DNA of 64,000 nt from Bauldia sp. (GCA_026126025.1 JAHCJZ010000005.1:124001-188000); one strand, 5' to 3'; shown: positions 8,582 to 17,890, numbered from the stretch's first letter. Notes: generated by a model from the letters alone, not told the origin. A program made the numbers and translations.

Positions 8582-9540
8582 TTCGCATACCTCTGCCAGT
8601 AGCCTTTCCAAGTCGCGGACGGCTTCTGCGCCAAGGCGAGAGCGAGAGCGCCGTAAGTGTTGGAGCCATTGTCGCGCCGCCGGTGGTCCTCCAGCCACGC
8701 GCAATGGGCGGCGTAGGCATGAAGGTGACGTGCGCTGACATGGTGGTGCTGCCCGTCGATCATCCGACGCAGGCGGGCGAAGAAGCTCTCGACCTGATTG
8801 GTCGAAACCCCGTCCATGCTGTAGGCGACGGAATGGTTGATCCGCAGCATGTCGTAGGTGAGTGGCAGCCGATCCCAGTGGGACGCCTCGTCGGCAATGA
8901 TGCGGCTGCCCTTCTCGACGATCAGTTTGGCTATCGCGACGCCCTCTGGTTCGTGGCGACCGACAAAGGTGAGGGTCCGGCCGCCACGCTGACGCACTGC
9001 GATGACGACGCGACGGTCGGGCGACTTGCTTGGCGCCTTGCGGCGGTCGATCCGGTCTTCCTTCCGGTTGGCCGGGCGAACGCTGCCGCCGGTGTGCATG
9101 CCGTCGATCTCGATCTCGCCAGACAGGCGAGCGTCGGCAGTCTCCGCGGCCAATGCTTCGCGAAGCTTGTGGCTCAAGACGAACGCCGTCTTCGCCTGAA
9201 CGTCCAAGTCCCGACTGAGTTGGAGCGCGGACAGGCCCTTGGAGGCGTTGGCGACGATGCAGATCGCGGCGAGGATGTCGGTGAACGCTAGCTTGCGGCT
9301 GTGGAACATGGTGCCGCTCGTGACGCTGTACTGCTTGCGGCAGTCCGCGCATTCGAACCGGCGACGCGACGCGATCTTGTAGGCGGACAGCGAACCGCAC
9401 CGCGGACAGACAGGCTCGCCGCTCGTGTCGGGCCACCGCAGGCGGCAGAAGGTGGCATACGCGGCATCTTCACCGGCAGCAAAGATCGAACGCAGCGAGA
9501 GCGTCCGGGCTTGTGCTGAAAGGAGAAAGGACTGAGCCAT
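8578..9540 (-). CDS. IS1595-family transposase
   Basis: A 320-residue transposase. An N-terminal zinc ribbon (CPRCGS near residue 45, CADC about 20 residues later) is followed by a helix-turn-helix-like stretch and the ISXO2-like DDE-type domain: EIDGMHTGG (first Asp), IIADEASHW (second Asp), and STNQVESFFARLRR (Asn/Glu third position), all expected for IS1595. ATG 9540 (MAQSFLL) was taken as the start; an in-frame GTG at 9546 is possible. No Shine-Dalgarno precedes either, and the region upstream holds an inverted repeat. Its stop overlaps the accessory gene start. Confidence 0.92.
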   Translation of the reverse strand: MAQSFLLSAQARTLSLRSIFAAGEDAAYATFCRLRWPDTSGEPVCPRCGSLSAYKIASRRRFECADCRKQYSVTSGTMFHSRKLAFTDILAAICIVANASKGLSALQLSRDLDVQAKTAFVLSHKLREALAAETADARLSGEIEIDGMHTGGSVRPANRKEDRIDRRKAPSKSPDRRVVIAVRQRGGRTLTFVGRHEPEGVAIAKLIVEKGSRIIADEASHWDRLPLTYDMLRINHSVAYSMDGVSTNQVESFFARLRRMIDGQHHHVSARHLHAYAAHCAWLEDHRRRDNGSNTYGALALALAQKPSATWKGYWQRYAK

Positions 9541-9543
9541 TGC

Positions 9544-9577
9544 CACTATCTGCGATACCTATGCATCGAAGATAGTG
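9544..9577. promoter_or_regulatory. operator-like inverted repeat between transposase and DUF6471 gene
   Basis: CACTATCT (9544-9551) and AGATAGTG (9570-9577) are perfect inverted 8-mers separated by 18 bases, directly upstream of the transposase start. A second pair, GTGAC/GTCAC, lies at about 9584-9610. The position between divergent genes suits an autoregulatory site; the binding protein is unknown. Confidence 0.45.
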
Positions 9578-9641
9578 CATTGAGGTGACGTTTACAAGGG
9601 CAAATGTCACGCGTATGATGGCAATGGTATTGGAGGTTGCC

Positions 9642-9875
9642 ATGGCTGACGAAGCCGAATGGGAAGCCCGTGCCAAGGGCCTCCTGAAGGCAGAGCTAAA
9701 GCGTAGGGGCGTGACCTACCAACAGCTATCCGAGCGGCTGGCGAGCCTTGGCATTGCCGAGGCGGAGCCGAACATCCGGAACAAGCTGGCGCGGGGGAAG
9801 TTCTCGGCGGTGTTCATGTTGCAATGCCTGGAAGCTGTGGGCGCGAAGGAACTTCGCCTCGACTACGGCGGCTAA
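9642..9875 (+). CDS. DUF6471-like small regulator
   Basis: A 77-residue protein (MADEAEWEARAKGLLKAELK) matching the DUF6471 pattern: a helical segment, KRRGVTYQQLSERLASLGI, then NIRNKLARGKFSAVFMLQCLEAVG. The layout is that of a small XRE-like helix-turn-helix protein in which RNKLARGKFS occupies the recognition-helix region; that interpretation is inference. ATG 9642 follows a clear GGAGG at 9632-9636, so it is preferred to in-frame ATGs upstream. Divergent from the transposase, it is a plausible regulator of it. Confidence 0.75.
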   Translation: MADEAEWEARAKGLLKAELKRRGVTYQQLSERLASLGIAEAEPNIRNKLARGKFSAVFMLQCLEAVGAKELRLDYGG

Positions 9876-10055
9876 CCGATTCAAAACGCTACCAAATTGG
9901 CTAAGTCGATCATTTCTTTACATTATCCTGCCTAGGTGATAACCCGAAAGCACGACAGGCGCGGTCGGGATGGAACCGAAACCGCGCCTGCCGCTCCGAG
10001 GCCCTGATGGAAGGGGCCGGGACTGTGGCCCTTCCCGGTGGAATGGGAAGGGCAG
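9876..10055. other. non-coding, hairpin-rich segment of the transposon
   Basis: An AT-rich start (9880-9940) is followed by GC-rich hairpins: CAGGCGCGGT/ACCGCGCCTG (9956-9965 with 9981-9990) and GGCCC/GGGCC (about 10000-10018), then a G-rich stretch to 10055. No reading frame is convincing. It lies downstream of both the DUF6471 gene (+) and the tRNA-like sequence (-), so it may end both transcripts, although no T-run is present. Confidence 0.5.
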
Positions 10056-10130
10056 TGGAGGCAAGGGGACTCGAACCCCAACCAGCGACGCTCCAAAACG
10101 TGCTCCGACTACCCAGTCGGCATTGCCCCC
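10056..10130 (-). tRNA. tRNA-like sequence with 8-nt anticodon loop, no encoded CCA
   Basis: Seventy-five bases with tRNA dimensions. The acceptor stem GGGGGCA pairs with TGCCTCC (one G-T pair), a D arm contains GGGTAG, and the T arm is GGGG-TTCGAGT-CCCC. The anticodon arm is abnormal: ACG/CGT closes an 8-base loop TTTTGGAG (10098-10091), and the stem extends as AGC/GCT only past a bulged C. Forcing a canonical 7-base loop gives TGG (Pro) but leaves the stem unpaired. Base 8 is A rather than T, and the discriminator is followed by CTG, not CCA. It could be a decayed tRNA, a frameshift-suppressor-like tRNA, or a tRNA mimic. The 3' end of the 10109-10642 gene overlaps its 5' part. Confidence 0.5.
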
Positions 10131-10642
10131 GCACTCTTTGAAGGCTCGGCAGCGAATAGCTCCGAGCCTTCGTCATTCGGTAGCGAGTACCAGCCCTTCC
10201 TAGGGCTTCTGAGTTCGCCCCGCTTACACATGCGCCACGCGGCAGGCCCGACATCGGTCGGGACAGCCGTCGGCCACCAGCGAACCTGCACTCCCTCAAG
10301 CAGGTCGGTCGGCGACATACCATCCTTTCCTTCGCGCACGGCGTCGCGAAGAAGGAGGGTGATCATCTGAGGAACGGTGGGGGTGCCCTCCGGCTTCCGA
10401 AGCTCCGAGCCGTCTGAACGCCGGTGCGAATCGGGCTTCGGCGCCGTCTTCTCGGGTTCGTCGGTTGGCAGGCCAAGGATGTCGCGGATGACGCTGACTG
10501 TAGTGTCAAGGTCGTCCAAAACCCCTTTGAGACGAACGATCTCAGCCTCACGAGCGGTGATCTCGCTCTTGACGGCCTTGATCCGCTGCTCGGTTTCGAG
10601 GCGGCGGCGAACGATGTCGCTGAGGGTCACTGCGTTTACCAT
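10109..10642 (-). CDS. coiled-coil/winged-helix protein of unknown function
   Basis: A 177-residue protein (MVNAVTLSDIVRRRLETEQR). Residues ~8-55 form a heptad-rich coiled coil (KAVKSEITAREAEIVRLKG). A charged linker follows, and residues ~95-160 look like a winged helix (TVPQMITLLLRDAV, then MSPTDLLEGV and a GELRSPRKGWYSLP wing). The architecture repeats that of the frameshifted accessory gene in the same element, without obvious sequence identity. The start ATG 10642 was chosen because the longer version (ATG 10720) begins on the terminal inverted repeat. No good Shine-Dalgarno is visible. Function is unknown; DNA binding is inference. Confidence 0.6.
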   Translation of the reverse strand: MVNAVTLSDIVRRRLETEQRIKAVKSEITAREAEIVRLKGVLDDLDTTVSVIRDILGLPTDEPEKTAPKPDSHRRSDGSELRKPEGTPTVPQMITLLLRDAVREGKDGMSPTDLLEGVQVRWWPTAVPTDVGPAAWRMCKRGELRSPRKGWYSLPNDEGSELFAAEPSKSAGAMPTG

Positions 10643-10719
10643 GCCGCAGGAGGTATCAGATGGCTCTTGGCTTGGCAAGCAGCGATGGCTTGGTCGGAAC
10701 AAGAAGCCAACAAATGCCA

Positions 10720-10744
10720 TTCCTGCATCTGCTACCTAAGTCCG
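10720..10744 (-). repeat. right terminal inverted repeat of the comEC transposon
   Basis: 25 bp, perfect inverse of 6319-6343, directly followed by the second copy of the target octamer. Confidence 0.93.
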
Positions 10745-10752
10745 TGTAGGAG
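10745..10752. repeat. 8-bp target site duplication, right copy
   Basis: TGTAGGAG, identical to 6311-6318. On the comEC strand it encodes the SYI part of QRSYIMFA. Confidence 0.93.
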
Positions 10753-11798
10753 CGCTGCGTCGCCACCTCTCCGCCCGAGATCGCGAGATAGAAGGTCGCG
10801 ACCGCGAGCGCGCCGGCGGCCGCCCATTTCTTGATCGGACGCGTCAGAGCGAGCGTCATCGAGAGCGCCAGCAGGGCCCGGATCAGCCAGAATGCGCTGC
10901 CGGCGATCAGCGCCATGTGCAGGCCCGAGATCGACAGGATGTGGCCGAGGCCGGAGGTCCGGAAGATCTCTTGCGTCTCGTCGGAGATGCCGCCCTGCTC
11001 GCCGACGATCATCGCCACCGCGATCTGGCCGTTGTCGCCGGGGATAGCGGCTTCGATCCGCGCACGGATGGTCTCGCGGAGGCGCTCCAGCGGGATCTTC
11101 CAGGCGATGCCGGACGGCGCCGGGCCGAGGTCGACGAGGTCCGGCGGGCCATAGGAGAAGCCAGAGCCACCGATCCCCTCGTAGAACAGCTCGCGGCCGA
11201 AATCGTAGCCGCCCGGCATCACCGGCGCGGCGGGCGAGCGGAGCGCCACCAGCCCGGAAATCCCGTCGCCGACATGAACGTCGAACGCGCCGCGCACGGT
11301 GATCCGCACCCGCTTCGGCGTTTCGTCGGGATCGAGACGCTCCATCGACACCACGCGCACCACGAGGCGATGGCGGCTGGGGCTGAACCGCTCCACATCC
11401 TCGACCCAGCCGGTGAGGATGCCGCTGACGTCGCGCGCGATGATCGGCGCCTCCACGAGCTCGGTGCGCAGCTTCATCGTGAGCGTGCCGGCGGCGACGG
11501 CCGCGAGCGCCAGCGCCAGCCGCAGCACGCCGATGCGCCGGCGGCCCGCGATCGCGACGCCGACGAGGCCGAGGACGACGACGATCAGCGCCGCGACAGC
11601 TGGCTCGCGCGCCAGAGCGAAATAGGCGAGGACACCGGCGCCGAACAGCACCGGCACCCAGAGGGCGCCGCGGCCGAACGCCATCTCGCGCTCGAAGATG
11701 ACCCGAAGCCGTTCAAGGATGCCCGCAAAGGCGACGGCCCGGCGCGGCCAGCCGGCCAGCCGTTCCCCGACGCCGTCATCGAGCCCCTGCTCGGCCAC
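10745..11798 (-). pseudogene. comEC: comEC, N-terminal part, truncated by the transposon
   Basis: The 5' part of the competence channel gene, about 350 codons. It contains the N-terminal membrane helices, the DUF4131/OB-fold-like region, and the start of the competence domain (LGHILSISGLHMALIAG, a ComEC signature, then SGGEVATQRSY). After the insertion the frame reads into the element and stops at 10656, so any product lacks most of the channel. The GTG at 11798 is the likely start because GGGGGAGAGG precedes it by a few bases. With its 3' part moved 4.4 kb away, DNA uptake through ComEC should be lost unless another copy exists. Confidence 0.9.
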
Positions 11799-11877
11799 GA
11801 TGCCTCTCCCCCGCCGGCATCGTAACGCCCTGTCTTGGAGGAGGATACGGCGCGGCCGCTTCGTCCTCCCTCCCAGT

Positions 11878-11962
11878 CGTCATTCCGGCGACGGCCGGAA
11901 TCCAGGCCCCGTGCACGGCCGATCGCGTGGCTCTGGACCCCGACCTTCGTCGGGGTGACGAA
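11878..11962. repeat. inverted pair of REP-like palindromes upstream of gltX
   Basis: Two copies of the GTCATTCCGG...CCAGG family in opposite orientation: 11878-11906 (CGTCATTCCGG...AATCCAGG) and 11931-11962 (CTCTGGACCCCG...GGGGTGACGAA), about 24 bases apart. Each copy folds on itself. The paired arrangement is repeated at 59953-60036. Confidence 0.75.
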
Positions 11963-12051
11963 GGGGAAGTGAACCGCAGGGCAGAGCCGCCTTTGGCCGC
12001 CCGTGCGTTCGGTGCTAAGCACCCGCCGCGTCTCAATCCGCCGCGGACTCC

Positions 12052-13473
12052 ATGGCCGACATCGTCACCCGCTTCGCCCCCTCGCCCACCGGCTTCCTCC
12101 ATATTGGCGGGGCGCGGACGGCGCTCTTCAACTGGCTCTACGCCCGCCACACCGGCGGCGTGATGCTGCTGCGCATCGAGGACACCGACCGCGAGCGCTC
12201 GACCGAGGCGGCGGTGGCGGCGATCCTCGACGGGCTCTCCTGGCTCGGCATCAGCTGGGACGGCGAGGTGATCTACCAGTTCTCCCGCGCCGCGCGACAC
12301 CGCGAGGCGGCCGAGCAGCTCGTTGCCGAGGGGAAGGCCTATCGTTGCTACGCCACCGCCGAGGAGCTGAACGAGATGCGGGCGCTGGCGCGCGCCGAGG
12401 GGCGACCGCCGCGCTATGACGGCCGCTGGCGCGACCGCGACCCGTCCGAGGCGCCCGCCGGTGTGCCGCCGGTGATCCGGGTGAAGGCGCCGCAAACCGG
12501 CGAGACGGCGATCGACGATGCGGTGCAGGGCCGCGTCACCTTCCCCAACAAGGATCTCGACGATTTCGTGCTGCTGCGCTCCGACGGCTCGCCGACCTAC
12601 ATGCTGTCGGTGGTGGTCGACGACCACGACATGGGCATCACGCAGATCATCCGCGGCGACGACCATTTCACCAACGCCGCGCGGCAGACGATCCTCTTCG
12701 ACGCGCTACGCTGGTCCGTGCCGGCGATGGCGCACATCCCGCTGATCCACGGCCCCGACGGCGCCAAGCTCTCCAAGCGCCACGGCGCGCTCGGCGTCGA
12801 TGCCTACCGCGCGATGGGCTACCTGCCCGACGCGATGCGGAACTACCTCGTCCGCCTCGGCTGGTCGCATGGCGATTCCGAGATCATGTCGACCGACGAG
12901 ATGATCGCCTGGTTCGACCTCCCCGGCATCGGCCGCTCACCGGCGCGGTTCGACTTCGCCCGGCTGGAGAACCTCAACGGCCACTACATGCGCGCCAGCG
13001 ACGACGATGCGCTGCTGGCCCGCTTCCTCGACACCGTCCCTCACCTCCCCGGCGGCGCCGCGTTCCTGGCGAAGCTGACGCCGGAGCGCACCGCGCAGCT
13101 GCGCCAGGCCCTTCCCGGCCTCAAGGAGCGCGCGAAGACGCTGGTCGAGCTGATGGATGGCGCGCAGTTCCTCGTCGCCGAGCGGCCGCTTCCGGTCGAC
13201 GACGCAGCCGCCGCGATCCTCACCCCGGAAGCGCGCGGCATCGTCCGCGACCTCGCCGCCGGCTTCGCCGACATCGCCGACTGGACGGCCGCTGCAGCCG
13301 AGGGCGTGGTCCGCGCCTATGCCGATGCGAGGGGCCTCAAGCTCGGTAAGGTGGCGCAGCCGCTCCGCGCCGCGCTCACCGGGCGGACCACCTCGCCCGG
13401 CATCTTCGACGTGCTCGCCATTCTCGGCCGCGACGAGAGCCTCGCGCGGCTTCGCGACCACGCCGCGTCATAG
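12052..13473 (+). CDS. gltX: glutamate--tRNA ligase
   Basis: Charges tRNA-Glu (and, in many alphaproteobacteria, tRNA-Gln for later amidation). At 473 residues it is a class I synthetase with the HIGH motif as [13 protein letters not shown] (residues 9-21) and the KMSKS loop as AKLSKRHG near residue 240, followed by the helical anticodon-binding domain. No stop, frameshift or unusual residue was seen. The start [14 protein letters not shown] is the normal one. It is divergent from the comEC remnant across 253 bases that contain a repeat pair. Confidence 0.95.
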   Translation: MADIVTRFAPSPTGFLHIGGARTALFNWLYARHTGGVMLLRIEDTDRERSTEAAVAAILDGLSWLGISWDGEVIYQFSRAARHREAAEQLVAEGKAYRCYATAEELNEMRALARAEGRPPRYDGRWRDRDPSEAPAGVPPVIRVKAPQTGETAIDDAVQGRVTFPNKDLDDFVLLRSDGSPTYMLSVVVDDHDMGITQIIRGDDHFTNAARQTILFDALRWSVPAMAHIPLIHGPDGAKLSKRHGALGVDAYRAMGYLPDAMRNYLVRLGWSHGDSEIMSTDEMIAWFDLPGIGRSPARFDFARLENLNGHYMRASDDDALLARFLDTVPHLPGGAAFLAKLTPERTAQLRQALPGLKERAKTLVELMDGAQFLVAERPLPVDDAAAAILTPEARGIVRDLAAGFADIADWTAAAAEGVVRAYADARGLKLGKVAQPLRAALTGRTTSPGIFDVLAILGRDESLARLRDHAAS

Positions 13474-13656
13474 CCGTCCTGCGCGCGCTTCGCTTCTCAG
13501 CGCCTGAGGCGCACGTTAGAGTGCAGCGCACAATCGCCGGCCGGTCGGGTCGGAGCATCGCCGCCGCCCCGGCGAGATGGCCTCCCACACGGTATCAGGA
13601 TTGAGCACACCCGCCCTCCGCGGCGGCGGTCCTTCCGCATGGGACGAGGGGGCAGA

Positions 13657-14946
13657 ATGAGCGACAAGGCAACGCTGACGATCGGCGACGAGACGTGGGA
13701 GTTCAACGTCCGCAAGGGGACGCTGGGCCCGGACGTCATCGATATCGGCGCGCTCTACAAGGACACTGGGCGGTTCACCTACGACCCCGGCTTCACCTCG
13801 ACCGCGCCGTGCGACTCGAAGATCACCTTCATCGACGGCGACGCCGGCGTCCTCCTCTATCGCGGCTACCCGATCGAGCAGCTCGCCGAGCACGGCGACT
13901 TCACGGAGACCTGCTATCTCCTCCTCTATGGCGAGTTGCCGACCGCCAAGCAGAAGGCCGATTTCGACCGCCGCGTGACCTATCACACCATGGTCCACGA
14001 GCAGATGATGCGCTTCTACACCGGCTTCCGCCGCGACGCGCATCCGATGGCGGTGATGGTGGGCGTGGTCGGCGCGATGTCGGCCTTCTACCACGACTCG
14101 ATCGACATCTCGGACCCGCACCAGCGGATGGTGGCGTCGCTGCGGCTCCTCGCGAAGATGCCGACGATCGCCGCGATGGCCTACAAATACCATATCGGCC
14201 AGCCCTTCGTTTACCCGCTCAACGCGCTCGACTACGCGTCGAATTTCCTGCGCATGTGCTTCGCCGTGCCGGCCGAGGACTACGTCGTCAACCCGGTGCT
14301 GGCGCGCGCCATCGACCGCATCTTCATCCTCCACGCCGACCACGAGCAGAACGCGTCGACCTCGACGGTGCGGCTCGCCGGCTCCTCGGGCGCCAACCCG
14401 TTCGCCTGCATCGCCGCCGGCATCGCCTGCCTCTGGGGCCCCGCCCATGGCGGCGCCAACGAAGCCGCGCTCCACATGCTGGCCGAGATCGGCACCGCCG
14501 ACCGCATCCCGGAATACATCAACCGCGCCAAGGACAAGAACGATCCGTTCCGCCTCATGGGCTTCGGCCATCGCGTCTACAAGAACTACGATCCGCGCGC
14601 CAAGATCATGCAGCAGACGACGCACGAGGTCCTCGGCGCGCTCGGCATCAACGACGACCCGCTGCTCGAAGTGGCGATGGAGCTGGAGAAGATCGCGCTC
14701 ACCGACGAATATTTCATCGAGAAGAAGCTCTACCCGAACATCGACTTCTATTCGGGGATCACGCTGAAGGCGCTCGGCTTCCCGACCACGATGTTCACCG
14801 TGCTCTTCGCGGTCGCGCGGACTGTCGGCTGGATCGCGCAGTGGAAGGAGATGGTCGAGGACCCCTCGCAGCGGATCGGCCGGCCGCGCCAGCTCTATTC
14901 CGGCGCCACGACGCGGGACTATTTGCCGATCGACCGCCGTCGCTGA
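13657..14946 (+). CDS. gltA: citrate synthase, type II
   Basis: Condenses acetyl-CoA and oxaloacetate at entry to the citric acid cycle. At 429 residues it matches the hexameric, NADH-sensitive proteobacterial type. The N-terminal small domain ([15 protein letters not shown]) is followed by the large domain with the catalytic histidines in [13 protein letters not shown] and [18 protein letters not shown] 13657 follows GAGGGGG and fits the family start; an ATG six codons upstream is less likely. Its end overlaps the end of lpxB by 28 bases in convergent orientation, leaving no room for a separate terminator. Confidence 0.95.
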   Translation: MSDKATLTIGDETWEFNVRKGTLGPDVIDIGALYKDTGRFTYDPGFTSTAPCDSKITFIDGDAGVLLYRGYPIEQLAEHGDFTETCYLLLYGELPTAKQKADFDRRVTYHTMVHEQMMRFYTGFRRDAHPMAVMVGVVGAMSAFYHDSIDISDPHQRMVASLRLLAKMPTIAAMAYKYHIGQPFVYPLNALDYASNFLRMCFAVPAEDYVVNPVLARAIDRIFILHADHEQNASTSTVRLAGSSGANPFACIAAGIACLWGPAHGGANEAALHMLAEIGTADRIPEYINRAKDKNDPFRLMGFGHRVYKNYDPRAKIMQQTTHEVLGALGINDDPLLEVAMELEKIALTDEYFIEKKLYPNIDFYSGITLKALGFPTTMFTVLFAVARTVGWIAQWKEMVEDPSQRIGRPRQLYSGATTRDYLPIDRRR

Positions 14947-16208
14947 CCGGGGCGGACGAGCCGCTTCGGCCGCTGCTTCGGCACCGGGATCTTGCTGCGG
15001 GACTTCTGGTCGACCGGCGGCGGCTCGCCCCAGATCAGCTGCAGGATCATCTCGGCCGCCCGCACCGTCGGCGGTCCTTCCTCGAACGCCATGAGGTCGT
15101 CGAGCCGCGCGAAGGCCTCGACCTGGCGCCGCCGCTCGGGCGTGTCGCGAAGGAGCGGCAGCACGGCCTCGGCGAGGCGCTCGGGCGAACTCTTCCCGTC
15201 GAGGAATTCCGGCACGACCTGCTCGCCGAGCACGACATTGGCAAGGACGATGGTCGGGATCTTCAGCATCCGCTTGAACGGGCGCAGGATGAATTCGAGC
15301 CGGTAGGCGATCACCGTCGGGATGCCGCCGAGCGCCAGCTCGAGCGACACGGTGCCCGAGCAGGCGAGCGCGGCATGGGCGCGGCGGAAGGCGAGGTCCT
15401 TCCCCTCCCCGCCGACGACAATGGTCGGCTGGACCGGCCAGTCGGAGACGCGCTTGCGGATCTCGTCGGCGAGATGCGGCACCGCTGGCAGGATCGCCTC
15501 TACCGGACCGTGCCGGTCGACGATCAGCTTCAGCGCCTCGCCGAACGGCTTCATCAGCTTCTTGACTTCGTTGAGCCGGCTGCCGGGGAGGACGAGGAGC
15601 ACCGGGCGCTCGACGGCCTCGACCGGCGGCCTGTCGCCCGGCCGCGGCCGGACATGCGGCACGCGCTCCAGCTGCGGATGGCCGACATAGTAGCAGGGCG
15701 GCCCGCCGAGCTTGACGTAGAGCTCCGGCTCGAATGGCAGGAGGCCGAGGACGTAGTCGACCTCGCCAACCATCGCCTTGGCGCGCCCGACGCGCCACGC
15801 CCACACTGTCGGCGACACGTAGCGGATGATCGGGATCGTCGGGTCCTTCTTGCGGACCGCGATGCCGACGCGCTGGGTGAATTCCGGGCTGTCGACCAAG
15901 ATGACGACGTCCGGCTTCTCGCGGATCGCGACATCCGCCGCCTCCTGGATGCGGCGCAGGATCCGGCGGAGGCGAAGGGCGACGTTGAAGAAGCCCATGA
16001 TCGCCATGTCGCCGAACGGAAAGGCCGACTTGAGCCCCTCGCGCTCCATCTGGATGCCGCCGGCGCCGATGAAACGGACATTGCCGCCGAGCACCTCCTT
16101 GAGCCCGCGCATCAGCCCGGCGCCGAGCTCGTCGCCCGACGCTTCGCCGACCACCAGGAAGGCGGTGAACGGCCGGTCACGCCCGGCCGGCGGCACCGGT
16201 TCGCTCAA
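14919..16208 (-). CDS. lpxB: lipid-A-disaccharide synthase
   Basis: Joins UDP-2,3-diacylglucosamine and lipid X into the lipid A disaccharide at the inner membrane. About 429 residues, with family landmarks [10 protein letters not shown] near the start, a DSPEF segment, YVSPTVWAW, and LPGSRLNEV (donor binding). No ATG is near the family start, so TTG 16208, overlapping the lpxI stop as TTGA, is proposed; GTG 16196 is an alternative. The C-terminal ~25 residues are Arg/Lys-rich. It is the last gene of the bamA-lpxD-fabZ-lpxA-lpxI-lpxB run. Confidence 0.9.
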   Translation of the reverse strand: MSEPVPPAGRDRPFTAFLVVGEASGDELGAGLMRGLKEVLGGNVRFIGAGGIQMEREGLKSAFPFGDMAIMGFFNVALRLRRILRRIQEAADVAIREKPDVVILVDSPEFTQRVGIAVRKKDPTIPIIRYVSPTVWAWRVGRAKAMVGEVDYVLGLLPFEPELYVKLGGPPCYYVGHPQLERVPHVRPRPGDRPPVEAVERPVLLVLPGSRLNEVKKLMKPFGEALKLIVDRHGPVEAILPAVPHLADEIRKRVSDWPVQPTIVVGGEGKDLAFRRAHAALACSGTVSLELALGGIPTVIAYRLEFILRPFKRMLKIPTIVLANVVLGEQVVPEFLDGKSSPERLAEAVLPLLRDTPERRRQVEAFARLDDLMAFEEGPPTVRAAEMILQLIWGEPPPVDQKSRSKIPVPKQRPKRLVRPGQRRRSIGK

Positions 16209-17089
16209 ACGTCGGCTCCGCCCTCGGCGGGCTTGGCGACGAGGAAGAGGCCGGCGGCATTGGCGCTGCGGATGGTCTCCTCGCGCTCGGCCAGCATGAC
16301 CTTGCCGGCCTCCACGACGATGCCGGCAAGGCCGGCCTCCGCCGCAAGACGGACGGTCTCGGGCCCGACAGTCGGCATGTCGACCCGAAGGTCCTGGTGC
16401 GGCTTGGCGCATTTGGCGAGCGCGCCGGCATTGCCGTTCCACGACACCCGGCCGGCGCGGCGGAGCTGCGCGACGCGCTCCAGCATGCCGTCGGTGCCCT
16501 CGGCGCCTTCGGTCGCGATCACCCGCCCCGCGACCACGACCGCCGCCTGGCCGATGTCAAGCTGGCCGATCGCCTTGGCCGCGGTGAAGGCGACATCACC
16601 GTCGCGAAGGTCGCGCGGCGACGGCGCGAGGCGGCCGAGGCGCCCGGCCGGCGCCACCAGCTCGCGGGCGACCTCATGGGCACCGACGATGCGGAAGCCG
16701 CGCTGCTCGAACAGGCGCACGATGCCGAGCAGCACCGAATTGTCGCCGCCCTCGAAGACGCGCGTGATCGCGCCGAGCGAAAGCCGCCCGCCGCGGTCGA
16801 GCGGCAACCGGTGGTAGTCCGGCCGGCTGCTGATTCGGCCGACGAGGACGACATCCTGCGTGTGATGACGGCGCAGCGCCGTGAGCAGGCGGCCGACCTG
16901 GCCCCAGTTCATCCAGCGATGCGGAAAGGACGAGATCGCCGTGTCGGCCTCGTCGCGGATGCCGACCACCATCACCGGCCGTCCGGCCCGCACCGCCGCG
17001 GACGCCACGATCAGCGGCAGCGCGCCGCCGCCGGCGAGGATCGCGATCGGGTCGGCGGTTTCCAGGACCGGGGCGGTCGACAGCTCCAC
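16205..17089 (-). CDS. lpxI: UDP-2,3-diacylglucosamine diphosphatase LpxI
   Basis: Hydrolyses UDP-2,3-diacylglucosamine to lipid X by attack at the alpha phosphate; LpxI replaces LpxH in alphaproteobacteria. The 294-residue protein has the DUF1009 pattern: IAILAGGGALPLIVA near the N-terminus, DVVLVGRISSRPDY, FEGGDNSVLLGIVRLFE, and a C-terminal domain with MPTVGPETVRLAAEAGLAGI and AGKVMLAER. The placement between lpxA and lpxB, with no lpxH in view, supports the assignment. Confidence 0.92.
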   Translation of the reverse strand: MELSTAPVLETADPIAILAGGGALPLIVASAAVRAGRPVMVVGIRDEADTAISSFPHRWMNWGQVGRLLTALRRHHTQDVVLVGRISSRPDYHRLPLDRGGRLSLGAITRVFEGGDNSVLLGIVRLFEQRGFRIVGAHEVARELVAPAGRLGRLAPSPRDLRDGDVAFTAAKAIGQLDIGQAAVVVAGRVIATEGAEGTDGMLERVAQLRRAGRVSWNGNAGALAKCAKPHQDLRVDMPTVGPETVRLAAEAGLAGIVVEAGKVMLAEREETIRSANAAGLFLVAKPAEGGADV

Positions 17090-17091
17090 GC

Positions 17092-17889
17092 TCAGCCCTC
17101 CATGTTCCGCGCGAGGCAGAGGGGACGCTTACCACCTTTTCGGATGAAATCGATGATGCTCATGACCGGCGGCTTGTCGGCGAATCGCTCGGCTGCCCGG
17201 TCGACCCGCTCGTCGAGAGTGCCGGCGCCGAAGAAGATCTCACGGTAGGATGCCCGCAAGGCGTGGATGTCCGGCCGGCTGAACCCCCGTCGCTTCAGGC
17301 CAACGATGTTCAACCCCGCGAGTTCCGCCCGATCGCCCACGGCGATGGCGAAGGGAATGATCTCGGCGTTCACGCCCGTCAGTCCGCCCACGAATGAGTA
17401 CGCCCCGATCCGCAACCGCTGCTGGACGGCCGACAAGCCGCCCAAGGTGGCATAATCGCCGATTTCGACGTGTCCTCCAATGGTTGCGCCGTTGACCATG
17501 GTCACATGGTTTCCCACGATGCAATCATGCGCGATGTGGCAGCCCACCATCAGAAACGCGTGGTGGCCGATCTCGGTGTGCATCTTTCCCCGGGCCGTCC
17601 CGCGATGGATCGTGACGTTCTCGCGCACGATCGTCTGCGCGCCGATCCGCACCGTGCTGGGCTCGCCCTTGTAGCTGGAATCCTGCGGCGGCCCGCCGAT
17701 GGCGGCGAACGGGAACACCCGCACGCCCTCGCCGATCGTCGTTCGCCCGGTGACGACCACATGGGCGCCGATCTCGGCCCCGGCGCCGATCTCGACCTCG
17801 CCGCCGACCGTCGCATAGGGCCCGATCGACACGCCTTCGCCGATCCGGGCGCCGTCCTCGACAATGGCGGTCGGGTGAATCAGCGGCAC
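17092..17889 (-). CDS. lpxA: UDP-N-acetylglucosamine acyltransferase
   Basis: First acylation step of lipid A synthesis. 265 residues, a left-handed beta-helix of hexapeptide repeats ([40 protein letters not shown]), with the catalytic histidine region near GNHVTMVNG, then the C-terminal helical domain. The proposed start is GTG 17889 ([13 protein letters not shown]), which matches the usual LpxA beginning; it sits one base after the fabZ stop. An in-frame TTG at 17904 is a weaker alternative. Confidence 0.92.
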   Translation of the reverse strand: MPLIHPTAIVEDGARIGEGVSIGPYATVGGEVEIGAGAEIGAHVVVTGRTTIGEGVRVFPFAAIGGPPQDSSYKGEPSTVRIGAQTIVRENVTIHRGTARGKMHTEIGHHAFLMVGCHIAHDCIVGNHVTMVNGATIGGHVEIGDYATLGGLSAVQQRLRIGAYSFVGGLTGVNAEIIPFAIAVGDRAELAGLNIVGLKRRGFSRPDIHALRASYREIFFGAGTLDERVDRAAERFADKPPVMSIIDFIRKGGKRPLCLARNMEG

Positions 17890-17890
17890 G

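Larger units (their letters stand above)
6319..10744. mobile_element. IS1595-family transposon with passenger genes, inserted in comEC
   Basis: A 4,426-bp element bounded by perfect 25-bp terminal inverted repeats (6319-6343 and 10720-10744; outer bases CGGACTTAGGTAGCAGATGC) and an 8-bp target duplication. The transposase at 8578-9540 belongs to the IS1595/ISXO2 group. Cargo, left to right: methyltransferase-nuclease fusion (+), frameshifted accessory gene (-), transposase (-), DUF6471-like gene (+), tRNA-like sequence (-), coiled-coil/winged-helix gene (-). Base composition is more AT-rich than the flanks, notably at 6360-6480 and 9880-9940. Intact ends, precise duplication and a restorable target gene all indicate a recent arrival. 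Confidence 0.93.

Noticed and set aside
6319-10744. Integron, prophage or integrative element in comEC
   Set aside because: There is no integrase or recombinase; the ends, duplication length and transposase all fit IS1595.
13695-16817. Plus-strand open frame of over 1,000 codons
   Set aside because: It lies out of frame over gltA and antisense to lpxB and lpxI, is Arg/Ala-rich and has no family motifs; long empty frames are expected at this GC content.
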